Source: Filimonas zeae (GTDB lineage: Bacteria; Bacteroidota; Bacteroidia; Chitinophagales; Chitinophagaceae). Taken from it: a stretch of DNA of 64,000 bases. Made by a program: the position numbers and the translations under genes. The stretch is taken from the NCBI RefSeq assembly GCF_014641615.1, contig NZ_BMIB01000003.1, positions 1,178,001 to 1,242,000 on the forward strand. Reading direction: 5' to 3'. The notes beneath the pieces were generated by a model. It searched no databases, was not told the origin of the DNA, and saw only the letters and a list, made by a program, of their open reading frames with translations. Positions 1 to 8,062 of the stretch are shown piece by piece; position 1 is the first letter of the stretch; each line of letters starts with the position of its first letter.

Positions 1-260
1 CCGGTTTTATTATACGGCAGCAGCCCCGGCAACTGAATACCCTGGCCAGTATTGCCCGCTGGCATATACACCCGGCAGCCAGCAGCAGCTACAATCAGTT
101 ACCGGGTATTGGCTTTCCACGTTTTACAGTGCAGCTGGATAAAATACGCAATGGTAAACCCGGCCAGTGGCAGCTGGAATGGCGGCATAACCGCTTTGCG
201 GAAGTAATGCCTGCTGCTGCCACCGGTGCAGCCGCTACACCCATACGTAAAATTGTATAA
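1..260 (+). CDS. imuA: ImuA family protein, 3' end only
   Basis: The first 260 bases are open in the frame ending with TAA at 258-260 and encode the last 85 residues of a protein whose 5' end lies outside the window. The tail contains LPGIGFPRF, then VQLDKIRNGKPGQW and LEWRHNRF, which matches the C-terminal signature of ImuA/SulA-like RecA-fold proteins (LPGxGxPRW...VRGGRPGxWxxEW). ImuA partners ImuB and DnaE2 in SOS-induced translesion synthesis. The stop is separated by one base from the ATG of imuB, so the two are co-transcribed. The identification rests on the short tail plus the imuB and dnaE2 context. Confidence 0.8.
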   Translation, partial: GFIIRQQPRQLNTLASIARWHIHPAASSSYNQLPGIGFPRFTVQLDKIRNGKPGQWQLEWRHNRFAEVMPAAATGAAATPIRKIV

Positions 261-261
261 C

Positions 262-1764
262 ATGGCCGGCCGGTATGCAGCAATATGGTTTTCGCATTTA
301 CTTACCGATTGTATAACGCTGCGCAATCCGCGCCTGCAGCATCAGGCTTTTGTATTAGCAACGCCGGAGCGGGGCCGCCAGGTAATTACGGCCGCCAGCC
401 CCGCCGCAGAAGCCAGAGGCATACGTACCGGTATGGTAGTGGCCGATGCCCGCGCCGCAGAACCTGCACTGGAAGTGCTGGAGCACCAACCGGAAATGGC
501 GCAGGAGCGGTTACAGGCGCTGGGCGACTGGTGCATTCGTTTTACCCCCGTAGCGGCATTGGATTTACCCGATGGCCTGCTGTTAGATGTAAGCGGCTGC
601 CCCCATCTGTGGGGTGGCGAACGTGCCTACCTGGAAGAGATACTGAAACGGCTTACCCGTGGTGGCTACCATGTAAAAGCTGCCATAGCAGATACGCCCG
701 GTGCAGCCTGGGCCCTCTCCCGCTACGCCGCTACCAGCACGCTGGTTAAACCCGGTAAACAGGCACAGGCCCTGATGCCGCTGCCACCTGCTGCACTACG
801 CATAAGCACCCCACTGGTACAAAAACTACATAAGCTGGGGCTTACCCATACCGGCAGCTTTATGCAGCTGCCGCGTGCCGCCCTGCGCCGCCGGTTTGGG
901 CAGGAGTTACTGCACATGCTGGATAGGGCACTGGGCCTGGAAATGGAACTGCTGCTGCCCCTTCAGCCACCCATTAGCTGGCAGGAGCGCCTGCCCTGTC
1001 CGGAACCTGTAAACGGAGCAGCTGCTGTATCTATTGCTGCCGGCCGCCTGCTGCAACAGCTGTGTGCCCGCCTGGCCAAAGCAGAAGCAGGTATACGCTG
1101 CGCGGTATTTAAAGGGTACCGTAGTGATGGCAAGGTAGCAACCCTGCAGATAAACACCTTTCGCCCCAGCCACCATGCCCCCCATTTGCTAAAGCTGCTG
1201 CAAATGAAAATACCGCAGTTTGAGCCCGGGCCGGGCATTGAACTGTTTACCCTGGAAGCGCCGGAAACAGCGCCGGTATTTTCTGCACAGGAACAGTTAT
1301 GGGGTGCCCGTAACAAACAACAGCAAACACATATAGCAGAACTGCTGGACCGTATTGCCGGCAAGCTGGGTAATGATGCCATTAAACGGTACCTGCCGGC
1401 AGAACATTACTGGCCCGAACGCAGTATACAACCCGCCAGCCACCTGTGGCAGCAGCCGCAAAGCCCATGGCCACAGCAACTGCAACGCCCGGTGCGCCTG
1501 TTGCCACAGCCCATACCCATTATAGTTTCTGCCCCCGTGCCCGATTATCCGCCCATGTTATTCCGTTACAAAGGCGTGGTACATAACATTGTAAAAGCAG
1601 ACGGGCCGGAAAGAATTGAACAGGAATGGTGGCTGCAGGAGGGCGAACACCGCGATTATTATTGTGTGGAAGATAACAGCGGGCAGCGGTACTGGCTGTT
1701 CAGAAGCGGGCATTACACCGGCCAGTCGCTACACCAGTGGTACCTGCATGGCTACTTCTCTTAA
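262..1764 (+). CDS. imuB: ImuB, catalytically inactive Y-family polymerase-like protein
   Basis: 500 residues starting at MAGRYAAIWF. An in-frame ATG at 226 exists, but it lies inside imuA and adds residues not typical of the family. The N-terminal half is a Y-family (DinB/UmuC) fold: residues about 1-120 carry the palm region, but the metal-binding acidic residues are absent (the usual SxDE site reads LLDVSGC), as expected for ImuB. A helix-hairpin-helix and little-finger region follow. The C-terminus carries the ImuB signature: GPERIEQEWW, RDYYCVED, YWLFR and WYLHGYF. In characterised systems ImuB bridges the beta clamp, ImuA and DnaE2. It is translationally linked to imuA by a one-base gap. 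Confidence 0.93.
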   Translation: MAGRYAAIWFSHLLTDCITLRNPRLQHQAFVLATPERGRQVITAASPAAEARGIRTGMVVADARAAEPALEVLEHQPEMAQERLQALGDWCIRFTPVAALDLPDGLLLDVSGCPHLWGGERAYLEEILKRLTRGGYHVKAAIADTPGAAWALSRYAATSTLVKPGKQAQALMPLPPAALRISTPLVQKLHKLGLTHTGSFMQLPRAALRRRFGQELLHMLDRALGLEMELLLPLQPPISWQERLPCPEPVNGAAAVSIAAGRLLQQLCARLAKAEAGIRCAVFKGYRSDGKVATLQINTFRPSHHAPHLLKLLQMKIPQFEPGPGIELFTLEAPETAPVFSAQEQLWGARNKQQQTHIAELLDRIAGKLGNDAIKRYLPAEHYWPERSIQPASHLWQQPQSPWPQQLQRPVRLLPQPIPIIVSAPVPDYPPMLFRYKGVVHNIVKADGPERIEQEWWLQEGEHRDYYCVEDNSGQRYWLFRSGHYTGQSLHQWYLHGYFS

Positions 1765-1770
1765 ATCAGT

Positions 1771-1778
1771 TAGTTTTG
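1771..1778 (+). promoter_or_regulatory. Candidate Bacteroidota -7 element for the LOG gene
   Basis: TAGTTTTG is an exact match to the Bacteroidota -7 consensus TAnnTTTG. It lies just after the imuB stop and about 30 bases before the LOG start codon, with an A-rich leader. No good TTG -33 element is visible at the right distance, so this is moderate evidence that the LOG gene can be transcribed apart from imuAB. Confidence 0.4.
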
Positions 1779-1809
1779 CCGGCTTATTCCCGTTTTTTAA
1801 AACAACAAT

Positions 1810-2391
1810 ATGAAAAGAATCAGTGTATTCTGCGGCTCCAGCTTTGGGGCTGATGCGGTATTTGAACAGCAGGCCTTTTTACTGGGTAAAACACTGGCGC
1901 AAAAGAACATAGGGCTGGTATACGGTGGGGCGCATGTAGGGTTAATGGGTGCCGTAGCCAACGGTGCACTGGAGCACCAGGGCGAAGTAATAGGTGTACT
2001 GCCCCATTTTTTGCAGGAGAAGGAAATTGCCCACAGCCACCTTACAGAGCTGATACTGGTAAACACCATGCACGAAAGAAAAACGAAAATGGAAAGCCTT
2101 TGCGATGGGGTGATTACCCTGCCCGGCGGCTTTGGTACCATGGAAGAGTTTTTTGAAATGCTTACCTGGGCACAACTGGGCCTGCATGGTAAACCCATTG
2201 GCATTTTAAATACAGATGGCTTTTATAACGATTTGATTACCATGATACAAACAATGGTAAACAAAGGCTTTCTGAAACCGGTAAATCAGCAGATGCTGCT
2301 GGTGAGCGATGATATAGAAACGCTGCTGCAAATGATGCACAACTACCACCCCCCCACCACCGGTAAATGGATTACGAAAGAGAAAGTGTAG
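1810..2391 (+). CDS. LOG family protein (TIGR00730), cytokinin-nucleotide phosphoribohydrolase-like
   Basis: 193 residues, a normal length for the family. It has the Rossmann-like lysine-decarboxylase-like fold with the diagnostic PGGFGTMEE motif at residues 105-113, the preceding MHERK motif at 87-91, and YGGAHVGLMG at 38-47. LOG proteins hydrolyse the N-glycosidic bond of (cytokinin) nucleoside 5'-monophosphates to release the base and ribose 5-phosphate. In bacteria outside plant-associated lineages the physiological substrate is usually unknown. The gene sits between imuB and dnaE2, with 45 bases before it and 115 after it. It is cytoplasmic, with no signal peptide. Confidence 0.88.
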   Translation: MKRISVFCGSSFGADAVFEQQAFLLGKTLAQKNIGLVYGGAHVGLMGAVANGALEHQGEVIGVLPHFLQEKEIAHSHLTELILVNTMHERKTKMESLCDGVITLPGGFGTMEEFFEMLTWAQLGLHGKPIGILNTDGFYNDLITMIQTMVNKGFLKPVNQQMLLVSDDIETLLQMMHNYHPPTTGKWITKEKV

Positions 2392-2506
2392 CCAAAAGCT
2401 GCACTTTATTTTTTACCGTATACAGGTTTACCCTACCTTTACTAAACTTATTAGCTTTCATACTTACTTCTTACTCCCTGTACTATTTATCAATAACAGA
2501 TAAGGT

Positions 2507-5500
2507 ATGGGATACACAGATTTACAGGTTACCACCAATTTCAGCTTTTTACAGGGCGCATCGCACCCCGAAGAACTGGTACAGCAGGCAGCCAGCCTGG
2601 GCTACCGCGCAATAGCGGTTACAGACCGCAATACCCTGGCAGGTGTGGTAAGGGCGCATGTGGCCGCCAAAGAAAACAACATACGTCTGCTGCCCGGTTG
2701 CCGCCTGCAGTTACAAAACGGCCCCGATCTGCTGGCATGGCCCACTACCCAACGTGGCTGGGAACAGCTGAGTACCCTGCTGAGCGTTGGCAACCTGCGT
2801 GCAGAAAAAGGCGATTGCCTTTTATACAAAGCCGATGTATACGAACATGCCACAGACCTGCTGTTTGCAGCTGTAGCCCCGGCAGACCTGAACCCGCAAT
2901 ATGAGCTGTGCAGCCAGTTTGAGAAATCAGTAACCGAATACCGCGAAGCACTGGGCAAACAGCTGTATCTGGCTGCCAGCCGCAATTATCAGGGCCGGGA
3001 TGGTAAACGCCTGCACCGGTTGCAGCAATTAGGTACCAGCCTGCAAATACCCATGGTAGCTACCAACGATGTGTATTACCACCACCCTGCCAGAAGGCAG
3101 TTACAGGATATACTTACCTGCGTACGGGAAAAATGCACCATTCATAATGCAGGCTACCGCCTGTACCCCAATGCAGAAAGGCATATTAAACTCATTGCCG
3201 AAATGGAGCGTTTGTTTCGCCAGTACCCCGATGCACTGCGGCGTACACAGGAAATAGCCGAAGCCTGCCAGTTTAATCTCGATAGCCTTACTTACGTATA
3301 CCCCGAAGAAATAACTACCGGTGGCCGCACCCCGCAGCAGGAGCTGGAAAAGCTTACCTGGGAAGGAGCAAGGGATTTTTACGGAGAAAACGTACCGGAT
3401 AAAATTCAGCACAACATCCGGTACGAACTCCGCTTTATGGAAGAGATGAATTTTGCGGCTTACTTTCTTACCGTATACGATATTGTGCGCTTTGCCCGCA
3501 GCCGTAATATTCTGTGCCAGGGCCGTGGCTCGGCCGCCAACTCCACCGTATGTTTTTGTCTGGGCATTACCAGTGTAGACCCTTCTAAATTTGATTTGTT
3601 GTTTGAAAGGTTTATATCCAGTGCCCGCAACGAGCCGCCGGATATTGATGTGGATTTTGAACATGAGCGCCGGGAAGAAGTGATACAATACATTTATGAG
3701 AAATACGGGCGCGACCGGGCCGCTATTGTGGCCACCGTAACGCAACTGCATACCAAAGGCGCTATACGCGATGTAGGCAAGGCCATGGGCCTATCCGGCG
3801 ATGCGCTTTCCCGCCTCTCTTCCAGCTCATGGGAATTAACGGAGGAATGGAGAGCCGGTAACCAACGTAGCGAACAAGGCTTTCACCCTGCTGATAAGCA
3901 TCTGATGAAAATACTGGAGCTAACGGCGCAGCTGAAAGGCTTTCCCCGACAGCTGGGGCAACATACCGGCGGCTTTGTAATTACCCAGGGACAACTAAGC
4001 CATCTGTGCCCTATTATGAATGCCCGTATGGAAAACCGCACCTGTATTGAATGGAACAAAGACGATATAGATGCATTACGTTTTTTAAAAATTGATGTAC
4101 TGGCACTGGGCATGCTTACCTGTTTGCGCAAAGCCTTTGACCTGGCCCGGCAACACCATGATAAGCACTTTACACTGGCCAACATACCACAGGATGATAC
4201 TAAGGTATATGAAATGATAAGCCATGCAGATACCATAGGTGTATTTCAGATTGAAAGCCGTGCCCAGCAAAGCATGCTGCCACGACTGAGGCCCAAAACC
4301 TTTTACGATCTGGTTATTGAAGTGGCTATAGTAAGGCCCGGCCCCATACAAGGCGATATGGTGCATCCTTACCTGCGCCGCCGTAACAATGAGGAAGAAG
4401 TTACCTACCCCTCTAAAGAGCTGGAAGCCATACTATCTAAAACCAAAGGCGTTCCGCTGTTTCAGGAGCAGGCCATGAAAATAGCTATTGTAGCTGGCGG
4501 CTTTACCCCGGCTGAAGCAGATGCCCTCCGCAAATCGATGGCCACATTTAAAGCAACCGGTCAGGTAACCATGTTCCGCGATAAACTGATCAACGGCATG
4601 CTGAAGAACGGTTATGAAAAAGACTTTGCAGAACGTATTTTTAAACAGCTGGAAGGCTTTGGCAGCTACGGCTTTCCGGAAAGCCATGCGGCCAGCTTTG
4701 CCCTGCTGGTATACGTATCCTGCTACCTGAAATGTTATTATCCGGATGTGTTTACCTGCGCTATTCTTAACAGTATGCCTATGGGCTTTTACCAGCCTGC
4801 ACAACTGGTATCTGATGCCAGAAGCCACGGCGTTACCGTAAGGCCCGCTGACGTAAACCTTTCGCACTGGAACAATACACTGGAAGAAAAAACAGGCAAC
4901 TACTGTGCACTGCGTCTCGGCTTCCGCCAGGTAAAAGGATTAAAAGAAGAAGAAATGAACCTGCTGGTGCAGGCACGCACCCAACCCTATACCAGCCTTA
5001 CCCAATTATACCATGCCGGCATACCCTTAACCGCATTGGAGAAGCTGGCCGATGCAGATGCCTTCCGCAGCATGGGCATGGACCGCCGCAAAGCCCTGTG
5101 GGAAGTAGCCGCATTACAGGATACCCCTGTAAATATGTTTGCCGCCCAGCCCGGCAACAGCAGCTACGAAAACAACATTCAACTACCTGAAATAACCCCT
5201 GCGGAACATGTAATACAGGATTATGCCAGCACTACCCTGAGCCTGAAAGCGCACCCCCTAAGCTTTATACGCGAAAAGCTACAGATGCTGCGCGTACTGC
5301 CCGCCAGCCGCATACCCGATTTACCAGATGGCGCTTTTGTAAAAGTAGCAGGCCTGGTACTGGTGCGCCAAAGACCCGGCACCGCCGAAGGGGTATGTTT
5401 TATTACCCTGGAAGATGAAACCGGCACCTTAAACCTGGTAGTGTTTCAGAAACTGTTTAATCAGTACCGGAGAGAGATAGTACAATCGCGTCTGCTATTG

Positions 5501-5701
5501 ATAGATGGGCGGGTACAGAAAGAAGGCGAAGTGATACACATTGTAGTAAAGTGCTGCTATAATGGTAACAAGCTGTTACGCCAAATGGTGCCTGGTAATG
5601 AAAGTGCAGGCTCCACCGCTTCCTCTACTACCACACCTGCATCGGAGGTGAAACAGGTACGGCAGGAAAGTATCTTTTATGGAGGCCGTAACTTTCATTA
5701 G
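2507..5701 (+). CDS. dnaE2: DnaE2 (ImuC), error-prone DNA polymerase III alpha subunit
   Basis: 1064 residues, the usual size for DnaE2 and shorter than replicative DnaE. The order is an N-terminal PHP domain (residues 1 to about 200, beginning TTNFSFLQGASHPEEL), the C-family polymerase core with the catalytic Asp pair in PDIDVDF (residues 378-384), the third acidic residue in LKIDVLALGML, a helix-hairpin-helix region, and a C-terminal OB fold around residues 930-1020. With ImuA and ImuB it forms the mutasome that copies past DNA lesions. The ATG at 2507 gives the family-typical start (GYTDLQVTTNFSFL). Weak -7-like elements (TACCTTTA at 2434, TAGCTTTC at 2452) lie upstream. No LexA-type operator was recognised. 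Confidence 0.95.
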   Translation: MGYTDLQVTTNFSFLQGASHPEELVQQAASLGYRAIAVTDRNTLAGVVRAHVAAKENNIRLLPGCRLQLQNGPDLLAWPTTQRGWEQLSTLLSVGNLRAEKGDCLLYKADVYEHATDLLFAAVAPADLNPQYELCSQFEKSVTEYREALGKQLYLAASRNYQGRDGKRLHRLQQLGTSLQIPMVATNDVYYHHPARRQLQDILTCVREKCTIHNAGYRLYPNAERHIKLIAEMERLFRQYPDALRRTQEIAEACQFNLDSLTYVYPEEITTGGRTPQQELEKLTWEGARDFYGENVPDKIQHNIRYELRFMEEMNFAAYFLTVYDIVRFARSRNILCQGRGSAANSTVCFCLGITSVDPSKFDLLFERFISSARNEPPDIDVDFEHERREEVIQYIYEKYGRDRAAIVATVTQLHTKGAIRDVGKAMGLSGDALSRLSSSSWELTEEWRAGNQRSEQGFHPADKHLMKILELTAQLKGFPRQLGQHTGGFVITQGQLSHLCPIMNARMENRTCIEWNKDDIDALRFLKIDVLALGMLTCLRKAFDLARQHHDKHFTLANIPQDDTKVYEMISHADTIGVFQIESRAQQSMLPRLRPKTFYDLVIEVAIVRPGPIQGDMVHPYLRRRNNEEEVTYPSKELEAILSKTKGVPLFQEQAMKIAIVAGGFTPAEADALRKSMATFKATGQVTMFRDKLINGMLKNGYEKDFAERIFKQLEGFGSYGFPESHAASFALLVYVSCYLKCYYPDVFTCAILNSMPMGFYQPAQLVSDARSHGVTVRPADVNLSHWNNTLEEKTGNYCALRLGFRQVKGLKEEEMNLLVQARTQPYTSLTQLYHAGIPLTALEKLADADAFRSMGMDRRKALWEVAALQDTPVNMFAAQPGNSSYENNIQLPEITPAEHVIQDYASTTLSLKAHPLSFIREKLQMLRVLPASRIPDLPDGAFVKVAGLVLVRQRPGTAEGVCFITLEDETGTLNLVVFQKLFNQYRREIVQSRLLLIDGRVQKEGEVIHIVVKCCYNGNKLLRQMVPGNESAGSTASSTTTPASEVKQVRQESIFYGGRNFH

Positions 5702-5740
5702 TTTCCGGTACAGCCCGGAAGAACAACGCAGAAATTTAAT

Positions 5741-5770
5741 TTTGCAACCAAACGGTTTCTTTTATATTCG
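5741..5770 (+). promoter_or_regulatory. Bacteroidota-type promoter for the SRPBCC gene
   Basis: TTTG at 5741-5744, an 18-base spacer, then TATATTCG at 5763-5770 (one mismatch to TAnnTTTG). The start codon follows about 50 bases downstream. Spacing and sequence fit the sigma-ABfr type promoter. Confidence 0.5.
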
Positions 5771-5819
5771 CAACCGGATAGTTGCAGTAATGCTATTACG
5801 AAACCAAATCAGTATAACG

Positions 5820-6308
5820 ATGAACAAGCTGAACATTGAAAAAGATGCCTTTGGTAAAAAGCTGACCGTTACCCGGTATTTTAACGCAACGCCAGAACAG
5901 GTTTGGCGCGCATGGACAGAAAAGGAACTGTTAGACCAGTGGTGGGCACCCAAACCTTACCAGGCACAAACAAAAACACTGGAGTTTGTAAACGGCGGCA
6001 CCTGGCTGTATGCTATGGCAGGCCCGGAAGGCGATAAAAACTGGTGCAAGGTGGAGTTTAAAAACATTGTTCCGGGAAAAAGCTTTGACAGCATTGCCCT
6101 GTTTAGTGATGAAAACGGCGTTACCAATGATATAATACCGGCTATGCACTGGACAAACACCTTTTATGGCGAAGCAGCCGGTACTAAAGTAGTAATAGAA
6201 GTTTCTTTTGCAACCGAAGAGGGGCTTAAAGCCATTGTGGAAATGGGCTTTCAGGAAGGCTTTGCTTCTGCAATGGAAAATCTGGATCAGATTTTCAGCC
6301 AGCAATAA
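5820..6308 (+). CDS. SRPBCC / AHSA1-like domain protein
   Basis: 162 residues from MNKLNIEKDA. Upstream in-frame codons reach back to the end of dnaE2, but the promoter at 5741-5770 supports the ATG at 5820. The sequence is one START/Bet v1-like SRPBCC domain of the AHSA1 group: LTVTRYFNATPEQVWRAWT at the start, then the WWAP motif, a GGTWLYAM strand and a C-terminal amphipathic helix (GFQEGFASAMENLDQI). Members bind hydrophobic ligands or act as stress-related folding factors. No specific ligand can be predicted. The gene is monocistronic and ends at a shared terminator facing the SusD gene. Confidence 0.85.
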   Translation: MNKLNIEKDAFGKKLTVTRYFNATPEQVWRAWTEKELLDQWWAPKPYQAQTKTLEFVNGGTWLYAMAGPEGDKNWCKVEFKNIVPGKSFDSIALFSDENGVTNDIIPAMHWTNTFYGEAAGTKVVIEVSFATEEGLKAIVEMGFQEGFASAMENLDQIFSQQ

Positions 6309-6337
6309 ACACTTTCCATGTAGCTGTAAAAATAAAA

Positions 6338-6376
6338 AAGCCATCTCCTGTGCCTGTAACAGCAGAGAGATGGCTT
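6338..6376. terminator. Bidirectional intrinsic terminator
   Basis: AAGCCATCTC (6338-6347) pairs perfectly with GAGATGGCTT (6367-6376). An inner CTGT/ACAG pairing extends the structure. There is an A-rich run on the left and a T-rich run on the right. It lies between the convergent SRPBCC (+) and SusD (-) genes and can serve both. Confidence 0.8.
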
Positions 6377-6394
6377 CTCTTTTACAACTTATGG

Positions 6395-8041
6395 TTAGTT
6401 ATACCCGTCATTTTGGGTAAACTCTGCTTTATTAGTTACCGCATCAATCTGCGATTGTGGTATAGGCCGCACAGTATGATAAGGTTGAAAATACTGCTTA
6501 GCATCGGGGTTCATAGCCTGTATACGTGCCTGTAGCTGATTGGTACGCTTTAAATCAAACCAACGCAGTTGTTCCCCTCCCAGTTCACGCGCTCTTTCAT
6601 CCAGTATAAAATCCAGCGTTACCTGTGCAGCGCCTATTTGCATGGCAGCGGTTTGGCCGGGTAAAGCGGCTCTGGTGCGTACCACATTAATGTAAGTGGC
6701 GGCAGTAGCAGCATCGTTCTGTTTCAGTTTTGCCTCCGCTGCAATCAGATACATTTCAGCCAGTCGGATAAGGAATACATCTCTTGCACTTTGTGCTTCC
6801 GGTACACTGGTACGCGTAGAATCTTTAAACTTGGAAAGAGAAGCGTAAAACTTACGCTGGCGGGGAATACCGGTGGGCAGGTATACACTATCCAGATCGT
6901 ACAGGTACGTTTTAGGGTTCTTTTGCGCAGGGGGAATAATGCCATTGGGGCAATAAGCCACCGTATCTCCTACTTTAAAAACGCCCCCTGTTTTATTGGC
7001 ATACCATACCGTTTGGAAAGAACCGGCAAAACGCGAATCTATAGTCTGGTTAAACAGGTTAAGATAAGCTTTGGTAGGCATATACCGGTTAAAAGGGCGA
7101 CCGTTAGGTATATCTCTTGTAAGCGCCTGGGTATTTACCTGATCGTACACCATCAGAAACATCAGGTGCCCGTTATTAGAGCCTCTGGTATGCCCGGTAG
7201 GAAAGATATCCGGAATGGCAATATCATTGTTAGAGAGGTTGGTGGAGTAATCCACTGCCCATATTACTTCCTTATTTTTCAGGTTGCCCATATTCCATAA
7301 ATCCACATAACGCGGTACCAGTGTGTATCCGTAATTTTTAATTACATCATCTGCCATAGTAAAGGCTTCCTGGTTCATGCCACGGGTAAGATAAATTCTG
7401 GCCAGAAAGGCTTTTGCCACCGGTACGGTTGCCCTTCCATAATCGGTAGTAGTGGGTGGCAGGTTGGTTACAGCAAAAGCCAGATCTTCCAGTATTTGTT
7501 TGTAAAAGGTTTCAACCGGTGTACGGTTGGCAATAGTGCTGGCAGTAAAAGTAGGCTCGGTGGCAAAATGCACACTGCCCCAATGCTCTACAATATGCCA
7601 GTAATAAAAAGCACGCAAAAAGCGCAATTCCGCTTCCCTTATTTTTTTCTGCGCATCTGCCAGGTCGGTCACCTGCGGCAGGTAAAACAAACCGGTATTG
7701 CAAAGGTTAACGCCGGCATACATATTATTCCATAACCATAACAAAGGCGCAGCATCTGCCTGCAGGTTGTTGTACTGTGTAAGTTGCGTATACACATCGC
7801 CCGTGCCGCTTGTCCATATATCGGTACCCATTTCAGAAACCTGGTAACCTTCTTCTTTACCATACCAGCTGCGGTTATAGGTGTACGCGGCATTTACCAG
7901 CGTTTCAAAACCCACTGCTTTGGTATACACCGTATTGGCAGTAAGGCCGCTGGGGTTGTATTCTTCCAGCTTTTTATTACAAGAGCAAACTGTAAAACAG
8001 CTTACTAAAACTGCGATATATATGAATGGATTCTTTTTCAT
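6395..8041 (-). CDS. SusD/RagB family outer-membrane lipoprotein
   Basis: 548 residues. The signal peptide ends in a lipobox (V-C-S-C, with Cys21 as the lipidated residue). The N-terminal SusD-like region (LEEYNPSGLTANTVYT...LVNAAYTYNRSW) is followed by TPR-like helices and the C-terminal RagB/SusD block (ARDVFLIRLAEMYLIAAEAKL, LDFILDERARELGGEQLRWFDLKR). SusD proteins lid the SusC transporter and bind substrate at the cell surface. It is 21 bases downstream of its SusC partner in one operon. No degradative enzyme is adjacent, so the substrate cannot be assigned. Confidence 0.93.
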   Translation of the reverse strand: MKKNPFIYIAVLVSCFTVCSCNKKLEEYNPSGLTANTVYTKAVGFETLVNAAYTYNRSWYGKEEGYQVSEMGTDIWTSGTGDVYTQLTQYNNLQADAAPLLWLWNNMYAGVNLCNTGLFYLPQVTDLADAQKKIREAELRFLRAFYYWHIVEHWGSVHFATEPTFTASTIANRTPVETFYKQILEDLAFAVTNLPPTTTDYGRATVPVAKAFLARIYLTRGMNQEAFTMADDVIKNYGYTLVPRYVDLWNMGNLKNKEVIWAVDYSTNLSNNDIAIPDIFPTGHTRGSNNGHLMFLMVYDQVNTQALTRDIPNGRPFNRYMPTKAYLNLFNQTIDSRFAGSFQTVWYANKTGGVFKVGDTVAYCPNGIIPPAQKNPKTYLYDLDSVYLPTGIPRQRKFYASLSKFKDSTRTSVPEAQSARDVFLIRLAEMYLIAAEAKLKQNDAATAATYINVVRTRAALPGQTAAMQIGAAQVTLDFILDERARELGGEQLRWFDLKRTNQLQARIQAMNPDAKQYFQPYHTVRPIPQSQIDAVTNKAEFTQNDGYN

Positions 8042-8062
8042 AACAATAATTAAGAAAGGTGT

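Noticed and set aside
3101..3751. 216-codon open frame on the minus strand
   Set aside because: Antisense to dnaE2 and without protein-like composition.
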